This document shows positions 58,306-64,000 of a stretch of DNA of 64,000 nucleotides, piece by piece (within the stretch, counting starts at the first letter, position 1; each line of letters opens with the position of its first letter). The stretch is from Rikenellaceae bacterium. Lineage in GTDB: Bacteria; Bacteroidota; Bacteroidia; Bacteroidales; Rikenellaceae. The stretch is from the NCBI GenBank assembly GCA_015059925.1, contig SUZL01000011.1:1-64000 (forward strand). The letters run 5' to 3'. The notes under the pieces were generated by a model. That model had not been told where the DNA came from. It saw nothing but the letters and a program-made list of their open reading frames with translations, and did no database searches. The position numbers and the translations under genes were made by a program.

Positions 58306-59775
58306 ATGAAAACATTACTTAAACTAATACTTGTGGCGCTCACGCTTCAGTTTGTGGCCTGCTCTACGCCCGAGATTACCATAAGCCGCTCGACGGGCGA
58401 GCAGGTCGAGATCTTCCCCGATTATAAGGATATCATCATCCCCTGCAACATCGCGCCGATGAACTTCACCGTCACGGGCGAAGGCAACTACCACCTCATC
58501 ATCAGCGGCTCTGGCGAGCAACTGCAGGTGCGTGCCGAGAACGGACTTTTCGACATTCCTATCAAGGAGTGGCGTCGTGTGATGGATGCCAACGTGGGTG
58601 GCAAGCTGGAGTTTACCGTTGCCCGCGAGGAGGGTAGTGAGTGGCTCTCTTACGAGCCCTTTACGATGGAGGTCTCGCCTGATCCTATCGATAGCCATCT
58701 GGCCTATCGTCTGTTGCCCCCTGCCGAGCAGTGGCTCAAGATCGGCATCTTCCAGCGTAATCTGGAGACCTTCGAGCAGAAGGCAATCTTCGAGAATAAG
58801 CTCACCGATTACAACTGCATCAACTGCCACAGCTTCCCCAACCGCAATCCCGACAAGATGATCTTCCATCTTCGTGCAAAGGATGCCAACGGCACGGCCT
58901 ACATCGAGAATGGCGAGGTTACGAAGCTCAACACCAAGACCCCCGAGACCATCTCGAGCCTCGTCTATCCCTATTGGCACCCCTCGGAGCGCTATATCGT
59001 CGTCTCGACCAACATCATCTACCAGAGCTACTACTACCATAGCGAGGATCGTATGGAGGTCTATGACGAGAAGTCTGATGTAGTGGTCTATGACGTGGAG
59101 AAGGGCGAGATCTTCACCAACGACAAACTCTCGTCGCCCGATGCGATGGAGACGCTGCCTACCTTCTCTCCCGATGGCAAGAGCCTCTACTTCTGCACGG
59201 CCGATAATGTCGAGCAACTGGCTCATAATATCGACAAGCTCAAGTATAGCCTCTGCCGCGTCGATTTCGATGCCGAGACGGGCACCATAGGCGAGAAGGT
59301 CGATACAGTGTTCAACGCCAAGACCGATGGCCGCAGCATCAGCTTCCCGCGCATCTCGCCCGATGGCAAGCGTATGGTAGTTGTGCTTGTGCGCTATGGC
59401 AACTGGTCGATTAACCATAAGGACTCCGATCTCTACACGCTCGATCTCGAGACCGGCGAGCTGCAGCCCATCGATGTACTTAATACCGAGGAGGTTGAGA
59501 GCTATCACTCGTGGAGTACCAATAGCCGTTGGATGGTCTTCAGCTCACGCCGCGACGACCGTCTCTACACGCGCCCGTACTTCACCTACGTCAGCGAGGA
59601 TGGCACCTTCCATAAGCCGTTCCTGCTGCCACAGCGCGATCCGCTCACTCACTACCGCGACATTCTGTACGCCTATAACATTCCGGAGCTGATCAGCGGC
59701 GAGGTGCAGGTTAATCCCCACGAGATCGCCACCGTAATGGCCGGCGAGGGCGAAAACCTCCAATTCCGCAAATAA
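58306..59775 (+). CDS. Lipoprotein with a CxxCH motif and TolB-like propeller repeats
   Basis: 489 residues. The signal MKTLLKLILVALTLQFVACS ends in a lipobox (Cys19). After a beta-rich region, CINCHSFPN at residues 171-175 is a perfect c-type haem attachment motif (CxxCH), with Met185 a possible distal ligand. The C-terminal 280 residues contain PD40/TolB-like propeller repeats (LPTFSPDGKSLYFCTADN, FPRISPDGKRMVVVLVRYG, YHSWSTNSRWMVFSSRRDD). Other Bacteroidetes proteins of this type exist; their role is unknown to me. Translational coupling with the membrane protein upstream is likely. Whether haem is really attached depends on a cytochrome c maturation system. Confidence 0.75.
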   Translation: MKTLLKLILVALTLQFVACSTPEITISRSTGEQVEIFPDYKDIIIPCNIAPMNFTVTGEGNYHLIISGSGEQLQVRAENGLFDIPIKEWRRVMDANVGGKLEFTVAREEGSEWLSYEPFTMEVSPDPIDSHLAYRLLPPAEQWLKIGIFQRNLETFEQKAIFENKLTDYNCINCHSFPNRNPDKMIFHLRAKDANGTAYIENGEVTKLNTKTPETISSLVYPYWHPSERYIVVSTNIIYQSYYYHSEDRMEVYDEKSDVVVYDVEKGEIFTNDKLSSPDAMETLPTFSPDGKSLYFCTADNVEQLAHNIDKLKYSLCRVDFDAETGTIGEKVDTVFNAKTDGRSISFPRISPDGKRMVVVLVRYGNWSINHKDSDLYTLDLETGELQPIDVLNTEEVESYHSWSTNSRWMVFSSRRDDRLYTRPYFTYVSEDGTFHKPFLLPQRDPLTHYRDILYAYNIPELISGEVQVNPHEIATVMAGEGENLQFRK

Positions 59776-59783
59776 CATCCCAT

Positions 59784-59826
59784 AATACACAAAAGGCTAC
59801 CTACAAAGGTAGCCTTTTTGTGTATA
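59784..59826 (+). terminator. Terminator after the CxxCH lipoprotein gene
   Basis: AAAAGGCTACCT at 59791-59802 pairs with AGGTAGCCTTTT from 59807, four-base loop, ending TTTTTG. Confidence 0.85.
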
Positions 59827-59939
59827 TAGTTGGAGGTGAATCTGCTCCATAGTCGGAGTCTATTAAGCCAAAGGTGTTGAAAAAGGTGTTGAGAAAAATA
59901 AAAGAGGTAAGATAATCAATATCTTACCTCTTTCTTTAG

Positions 59940-60014
59940 TCGGGATGACTGGATTCGAACCAGCGACACCACGCCCCCCAGACGTGTACTCTAACCGGGC
60001 TGAGCTACATCCCG
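59940..60014 (-). tRNA. tRNA-Pro(GGG)
   Basis: 75 bases. Acceptor CGGGATG/CATCCCG, D arm GCTC/GAGT, anticodon stem CACGT/GCGTG with loop CTGGGGG (anticodon GGG), T loop GGTTCGAATCC. CCA is not encoded. Confidence 0.93.
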
Positions 60015-60090
60015 AGAGTTGCATTGGGTTTTCCTCGAGGTTTCGACTGCAGATTGGGTCTTTCTGCATCTAACGCCCTCCCCTTGGCAG

Positions 60091-60164
60091 TAGCGAGAGA
60101 GAGACTTGAACTCTCGACCTCATGATTATGAATCATGCGCTCTAACCAGCTGAGCTATCTCGCC
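60091..60164 (-). tRNA. tRNA-Met(CAT)
   Basis: 74 bases. Acceptor GGCGAGA/TCTCGCT with a G-U first pair, anticodon stem CATGA/TCATG with loop TTCATAA (anticodon CAT), T loop AGTTCAAGTC. Elongator Met is most likely; the tRNA-Ile2 type (modified CAT) cannot be excluded. It lies 76 bases upstream of tRNA-Pro on the same strand, so both may share a transcript. Confidence 0.9.
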
Positions 60165-60294
60165 ATTGCTTAAATGCGAGTGCAAAGATAGGTTAATTTT
60201 TTATTCGTGCAAAATATTTTGCAAAAAAAATGTTCTAAAAAACAAAAATCTTTCGGCACATCCTTTGCACTGACTCCCCTAAAACATTGATTCT

Positions 60295-60957
60295 ATGAAA
60301 GCTGATAACTCTTTTGCTCGGATGATAAATTTAGTTGCCGGAGTAGCCCTGCTGGTCGGCATCTCTATCGAAGTGCTCACGGGCAACCACCACACCTACT
60401 CGGAGTGGTATCTTTGGCTGCAGCTGGCCGTATGTGTCGTTTTTATGGTCGATTTCGCATCGGCGCTGGCCGTACGCAATGCCGAGGGACGATATTATAT
60501 GTTCAATCTGCTGCTGCTCCTGCTCTCGATTCCCTACCTTAACATCCTTCATTGGTTTGACATTATGCCGCATCGCGGCATTGCCATCCTCGTCGGCGCA
60601 CTGCCGCTCGTGCGCTCGTTCGTCGCTATGGGCGTTGTTGTGCAGTGGTTTATCGGCTCGAGGGTGAGTCGCATCTTCTGCGCCTATATCTTTACGGTTG
60701 TCTGCTTCACCTATCTCGCTGCACTGATGTTCTACGACTATGAGGTGGGCCTCAATCCCCACCTGCACGGCTTTGGCAACGCTCTGTGGTGGGCGTGGAT
60801 GGGAGTTACCACCGTTGGCGCGGCAATTTTTCCCGTGACGGCCATCGGCAAGGTGCTTGCTGTTCTGCTCCCCGCATTGGGTATGATGTTCTTTCCCATA
60901 TTTACTATTTATGTAACTAATCTCTACGATTCCCGTCGCGAGAAACGTAGCAAGTGA
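60295..60957 (+). CDS. Voltage-gated-channel-like membrane protein with altered filter
   Basis: 220 residues with about six hydrophobic segments. The last pore-like unit has a helix-filter-helix pattern: ALWWAWMGVTTVGAAIFPVT stands where K+ channels have TVGYGD. TTVG is kept, but the YGD part reads AAI, so selectivity is probably not classical K+. The Arg-containing fourth segment (HRGIAILVGALPLVRSFVAM) vaguely recalls a voltage sensor. It is a single subunit; a tetramer would be expected. It stands alone between tRNAs and the hydrolase gene. Confidence 0.65.
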   Translation: MKADNSFARMINLVAGVALLVGISIEVLTGNHHTYSEWYLWLQLAVCVVFMVDFASALAVRNAEGRYYMFNLLLLLLSIPYLNILHWFDIMPHRGIAILVGALPLVRSFVAMGVVVQWFIGSRVSRIFCAYIFTVVCFTYLAALMFYDYEVGLNPHLHGFGNALWWAWMGVTTVGAAIFPVTAIGKVLAVLLPALGMMFFPIFTIYVTNLYDSRREKRSK

Positions 60958-60978
60958 TCGGGTTTTATTAATTTTTTC

Positions 60979-60986
60979 TAACTTTG
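60979..60986 (+). promoter_or_regulatory. -7 box for the CocE/NonD hydrolase gene
   Basis: TAACTTTG fits TAnnTTTG, 34 bases before the ATG at 61021. Confidence 0.45.
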
Positions 60987-61020
60987 TGGCTATCGAGCGT
61001 ACTATCGCCGATAAGCTACG

Positions 61021-62859
61021 ATGAAGAAGATTATTACACTTTTTGCTACTCTGCTCTTCGCCGCTGTGGCGTTGGCGCAGACGGCTGCCGATCCCATCGA
61101 TGCCAAGTGGTTCAAGGCTCATTATACCAAAGCCGAGTATATGATCCCTATGCGCGATGGCGTCAAGCTATATACGGCAGTATATACCCCCAAGAACAAG
61201 CGCACGACGCATCCCATCCTGATGATGCGCACGCCCTATAGCTGCGCTCCTTACGGCAAGAAAAACTCACGATTTTGGCAGAGCAAGATCTACGAGAACT
61301 ACCTCCGTTCGGAGTATATCCTTGTCTTTCAGGATGTGCGAGGCCGCTGGATGAGCGAGGGCGAATTTATCAACGTACCGCCCTACATCGAGAATAAGCA
61401 GAGCGTGAACGACATCGACGAGGCGGGCGACACCTACGATAGCGTCGAGTGGCTCCTTCGCAAGCTCAAGCACGACAACGGCCGCGTCGGAGTCTATGGC
61501 AACTCCTATTGTGGCTATTATGCCCTGATGGCTGCTGCGAGCCACCATCCCGCCGTTGTGGCCGTATCGCCCCAAGCGCCGCTTGTCGATTGGTGGAAGG
61601 GCGACGACGTGCATCACAACGGTGCGCTGGCTATGCTCGACCTTGTGCCGTTCCTCCCCATCCTCGGTAATACGGCCCGCACAGGCCCGTCGATGGAGCA
61701 GACACCCTTCGATCCGCCAATTATCGAGGGCACGATGGGGGAGTTCTTTATGAATAACACCCTTGCCGACATCACTCGCCGTGTCGATGGCCGCGTGCCC
61801 TTCTGGGCCGATGTTGTGGCTCATCCCGACTACGATGAGTGGTGGCAGGCCCGCGATGCACGACGCGCTACGAAGGGCGTAACGTCGGCCGTTTTGATGG
61901 TCGGCGGTCTGTACGATGCCGAGGATCCTTACGGCGTGTGGGAGGCCTACCGTAGCCTTAGGGAGAATAATCCCTCGCTCGATTGCCGTATCGTTGTCGG
62001 CCCGTGGACTCACGGAGCGTGGCGCGGCAATGGCGATGCTAATGCGCTGGGTGGCGTGGAGTTCGCCGAGGAGTCGCTCTCGCAGTTCTACCGCGACGAG
62101 GTCGAGTTTCCCTTCTTCGAGCAGTACCTGCGCGGTGTGGAGTCATCAGCGCCTGCCGCTGCTACGATATTCTTTACGGGTGAGAATTGCTGGCGCGAGA
62201 TGGATGGCTGGGCTCCCGAGCAGGGCGAGCTCTCGCACCTCTATTTCAACGAGGACGGCAGCCTCTCTATGGACCCCTCCACGCTGAATAACTCTTATAG
62301 CTCATACACTTCCGATCCCGCCAACCCCGTTCCCTACTATCCCGACATCGAGAAACGCCGCCAGAGCGACTATCTCATCATCGGTCAGGAGTTCGTCGAG
62401 GATCGCGACGATGTGCTTACCTTCACCTCATCGGTTCTTACCGAGGATATGAGCCTTGTGGGAGCGCTTGAGGCCGAACTCTTCGTTTCGCTCTCAACCA
62501 CCGATGCCGATTTTGTCGTAAAACTTATAGACGTTGGCCCTAATGGCGAGCAGGAGATGATGGTGCGAGCCAACATTATGCGCGGCCGCTACCGCAATGA
62601 TCCCTCCGCCCCCGAGCCCTTCACCCCGGGCAAGGTCGAGCGCGTGAGCTTCGAGCTTCCCGACGTGGCCCATACCTTTATGGCCGGCCACCGCATCAAG
62701 GTACAGGTGCAGAGTTCGTGGTTCCCCCTGTTCGACCGCAACCCCCAGCAATTTATCGACATCTATAACGCCTCACTGCAAGACTTCATCCCCTGCGATA
62801 TCAAACTCCACCACGACACCTCCCACCCCTCCCGCCTCAGCTTCCACCTTTTGAAGTAG
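61021..62859 (+). CDS. CocE/NonD-family hydrolase (X-Pro dipeptidyl-peptidase type)
   Basis: 612 residues with a signal peptide (MKKIITLFATLLFAAVALAQ). An alpha/beta hydrolase with the nucleophile elbow YGNSYCGYYALMAA (GxSxxG, Ser in NSYCG) is followed by a C-terminal jelly-roll domain (about 400-600, DFVVKLIDVGPNGEQEMMV) typical of CocE/NonD and X-prolyl dipeptidyl aminopeptidases. The catalytic Asp and His are probably in GLYDAEDPYGVWEAY and VGPWTHGAWRGNG. Substrate could be peptides, amino esters or acyl-amino acids; not decided here. Confidence 0.9.
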   Translation: MKKIITLFATLLFAAVALAQTAADPIDAKWFKAHYTKAEYMIPMRDGVKLYTAVYTPKNKRTTHPILMMRTPYSCAPYGKKNSRFWQSKIYENYLRSEYILVFQDVRGRWMSEGEFINVPPYIENKQSVNDIDEAGDTYDSVEWLLRKLKHDNGRVGVYGNSYCGYYALMAAASHHPAVVAVSPQAPLVDWWKGDDVHHNGALAMLDLVPFLPILGNTARTGPSMEQTPFDPPIIEGTMGEFFMNNTLADITRRVDGRVPFWADVVAHPDYDEWWQARDARRATKGVTSAVLMVGGLYDAEDPYGVWEAYRSLRENNPSLDCRIVVGPWTHGAWRGNGDANALGGVEFAEESLSQFYRDEVEFPFFEQYLRGVESSAPAAATIFFTGENCWREMDGWAPEQGELSHLYFNEDGSLSMDPSTLNNSYSSYTSDPANPVPYYPDIEKRRQSDYLIIGQEFVEDRDDVLTFTSSVLTEDMSLVGALEAELFVSLSTTDADFVVKLIDVGPNGEQEMMVRANIMRGRYRNDPSAPEPFTPGKVERVSFELPDVAHTFMAGHRIKVQVQSSWFPLFDRNPQQFIDIYNASLQDFIPCDIKLHHDTSHPSRLSFHLLK

Positions 62860-62919
62860 TGGTGTGGCCTTGAGGTGGTTTGCCAAAAGAGGCGTTTTTT
62901 ATAGTATGTTAGGCAAAAA

Positions 62920-62951
62920 TTTGCTGAAACAAAAAATTATCCCTACATTTG
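62920..62951 (+). promoter_or_regulatory. Promoter of tRNA-Lys
   Basis: TTTG at 62920-62923 and TACATTTG at 62944-62951, 20 bases apart, form a near-perfect Bacteroidetes -33/-7 promoter about 40 bases before the tRNA. Confidence 0.7.
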
Positions 62952-62990
62952 CACCACCAAAATCGGGCCGAGAGCCCATTGGTGAGCGTT

Positions 62991-63063
62991 GATCCTGTAG
63001 CTCAGTCGGTAGAGCACAACACTTTTAATGTTGGGGTCCCGGGTTCGAGCCCCGGCGGGATCA
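62991..63063 (+). tRNA. tRNA-Lys(TTT)
   Basis: 73 bases. Acceptor GATCCTG/CGGGATC, anticodon stem CAACA/TGTTG with loop CTTTTAA (anticodon TTT), T loop GGTTCGAGCC. CCA is not encoded. Stable promoter and terminator stand on either side. Confidence 0.95.
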
Positions 63064-63069
63064 CGGTAG

Positions 63070-63108
63070 AAAATCTCTGATAATCACACGATTATCGGAG
63101 ATTTTTTT
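63070..63108 (+). terminator. Terminator of tRNA-Lys
   Basis: AAATCTCTGATAAT at 63071-63084 pairs with ATTATCGGAGATTT at 63091-63104 with one mismatch, followed by a run of T. Confidence 0.8.
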
Positions 63109-63147
63109 ATTCACAACTATCAGCAAACGATACACTAACACCTTCAA

Positions 63148-63182
63148 AACAAAAAAAACTGCGCCCCGTCGGGGGCGCAGCC
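63148..63182 (-). terminator. Terminator after the ACT-domain gene
   Basis: On the minus strand CTGCGCCCC pairs with GGGGCGCAG (63159-63167 and 63172-63180), followed by eight T (63151-63158). Confidence 0.9.
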
Positions 63183-63202
63183 ATAAAAAGTAATTCTCTT
63201 AA

Positions 63203-63613
63203 TTAGAAACAATTCTGGATATTGCAGTTGCACTGCTGGAGGATCTCCACACACTGCTCCAGATTGTTCGGGCGGATTACGATGTTGGCCATTGCGCCGT
63301 CGGCAAAGGCGTACATATACTCGATGAAGATGTCGCGCTCGGATAGACGCTCAAGGATCGTCGAGAGCGATCCCGCCCGATTGTCGCACTTGATGCAGAC
63401 AACATCGGTGAGCATCACCGCAAAATTCTCGCCGCGCAGCACCTCGACAGCGCGCTCAACATCGGAAACGATTAATCGCAGAATGCCGAAATCGGGTGTC
63501 TCGGCCATACTGAAGGCGTGCATATTGATCCCCTCGCGGCCGAGGATGCGCGTAAGGTCGTTGATGCGGCCAGTCTTGTTCTCAAGGAACACTGATAGTT
63601 GCTTGATTGTCAT
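63203..63613 (-). CDS. ACT-domain protein
   Basis: 136 residues formed of two ACT domains: the first from MTIKQLSVFLENKTGRINDL with the NMHAFSM turn, the second from VVCIKCDNRAGSLSTILERL. Such stand-alone tandem ACT proteins are regulators that bind amino acids or related ligands. In Bacteroidetes this gene is regularly found next to a phenylacetate-CoA ligase gene, as here, 17 bases downstream of it on the same strand. The ligand is not known. A Cys-rich C terminus (CVEILQQCNCNIQNCF) is notable. Confidence 0.85.
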   Translation of the reverse strand: MTIKQLSVFLENKTGRINDLTRILGREGINMHAFSMAETPDFGILRLIVSDVERAVEVLRGENFAVMLTDVVCIKCDNRAGSLSTILERLSERDIFIEYMYAFADGAMANIVIRPNNLEQCVEILQQCNCNIQNCF

Positions 63614-63630
63614 ATCTTTCGTTTTTTTTG

Positions 63631-64000
63631 TTATTTCAAGATTCGTTTGTCGATAACGTGCTTACCCTTGCCCTGACTGCGCTCGATGCTACTCGGCTCC
63701 ATAAGCTTCACGTCGGCGCTGATCGAGAGCACGCTCTTCAAGCGGTCAGCCAAGCGCTTCTTCATATTCAGCATACGGCCAATATCGTCGCTGAAGAAGT
63801 CTCGACGCACCTCGACCTGCACCTGCAACGTGTCGAGGTTATTAACGCGATCGACCACAAGCATATACTGCGGCTCGAACTCCTGCATTTCGAGTATTAC
63901 GCTCTCCACCTGCGACGGGAATACGTTGATACCTCTGATGATAAGCATATCGTCGCTACGTCCCACGATGCGACCCATCCTTACCGACGTACGCCCGCAG
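63631..64000 (-). CDS. paaK: Phenylacetate-CoA ligase, C-terminal part (gene cut by window edge)
   Basis: Only the last 120 or so codons lie in the window; the 5' part is beyond 64000. The frame reads RTSVRMGRIVGRSDDMLIIR, then GINVFPSQVES and KSVLSISADVKLMEPSSIER, the C-terminal lid domain of PaaK-type ligases. PaaK activates phenylacetate (or in gut Bacteroidetes perhaps indole- or other aryl-acetates) with CoA. It is co-transcribed with the ACT-domain gene that follows after 17 bases. Confidence 0.9.
   Translation of the reverse strand, partial: CGRTSVRMGRIVGRSDDMLIIRGINVFPSQVESVILEMQEFEPQYMLVVDRVNNLDTLQVQVEVRRDFFSDDIGRMLNMKKRLADRLKSVLSISADVKLMEPSSIERSQGKGKHVIDKRILK

Noticed and set aside
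58324..59508. A 394-codon open frame on the minus strand
   Set aside because: Antisense shadow of the CxxCH lipoprotein gene; same Leu/Ile/Arg-rich composition as other shadows.

Overview
The window reads as chromosome from a gut Bacteroidales, most like an Alistipes-type member of the Rikenellaceae. That placement is inferred from several signs: a SusC/SusD pair, many lipoproteins with a Cys right after the signal peptide, BACON domains, TAnnTTTG -7 promoter boxes (some with TTTG about 20 bp upstream), weak Shine-Dalgarno sites and GC-rich housekeeping codons.

Layout. 1-13060 is ordinary chromosome: a secreted beta-helix protein, msrA, glnA, proC, a patatin lipase, a GH2 lipoprotein, two flavoprotein genes and katA. 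13166-23864 is a genomic island integrated in the 3' end of tRNA-Gly(CCC). A perfect 43-bp direct repeat (the tRNA 3' half) bounds it, and a tyrosine recombinase lies inside one end. The cargo is a very large M64-type metallopeptidase lipoprotein (BACON, plant-type LRR, thioredoxin-like, M64), a small lipoprotein sharing its C-terminal tail, a HipBA toxin-antitoxin pair, a WYL regulator, a primase-like replication gene, and two truncated genes including a D12 adenine methyltransferase. It looks like a partly decayed integrative element. 24000-42300 is core chromosome again: an ECF sigma factor with a probable anti-sigma partner, an acyl-CoA ligase, lepA, a UbiA-type prenyltransferase, a DMT exporter, pheT, a LOG-family protein, a GH20 hexosaminidase, mazG, an aspartyl protease, a gamma carbonic anhydrase, and a LytS/LytTR two-component pair.

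42300-59800 is the outer-membrane region. A TonB-dependent barrel protein is followed by a complete susC-susD pair. An inverted second copy follows, in which susD is whole but susC lacks its signal peptide, carboxypeptidase-like domain and plug. Homology between the copies starts abruptly at a 16-17 bp dyad site, ATCTCTC-TTG-GAGAGAT in the full copy, at the plug/barrel boundary. This is the architecture of an invertible SusC/SusD switch: one promoter and plug could be joined to either of two barrel-plus-SusD modules by inverting about 9.2 kb. I regard it as the most interesting system here. Next come a multi-pass membrane protein and a lipoprotein with a beta-propeller-like region and a CxxCH haem-type motif.

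59900-64000 holds tRNA-Pro(GGG), tRNA-Met(CAT), an ion-channel-like protein with an altered selectivity filter, a CocE/NonD hydrolase, tRNA-Lys(TTT), an ACT-domain protein and the 3' end of a phenylacetate-CoA ligase gene cut by the window edge. No rRNA genes, CRISPR arrays or IS elements were seen.
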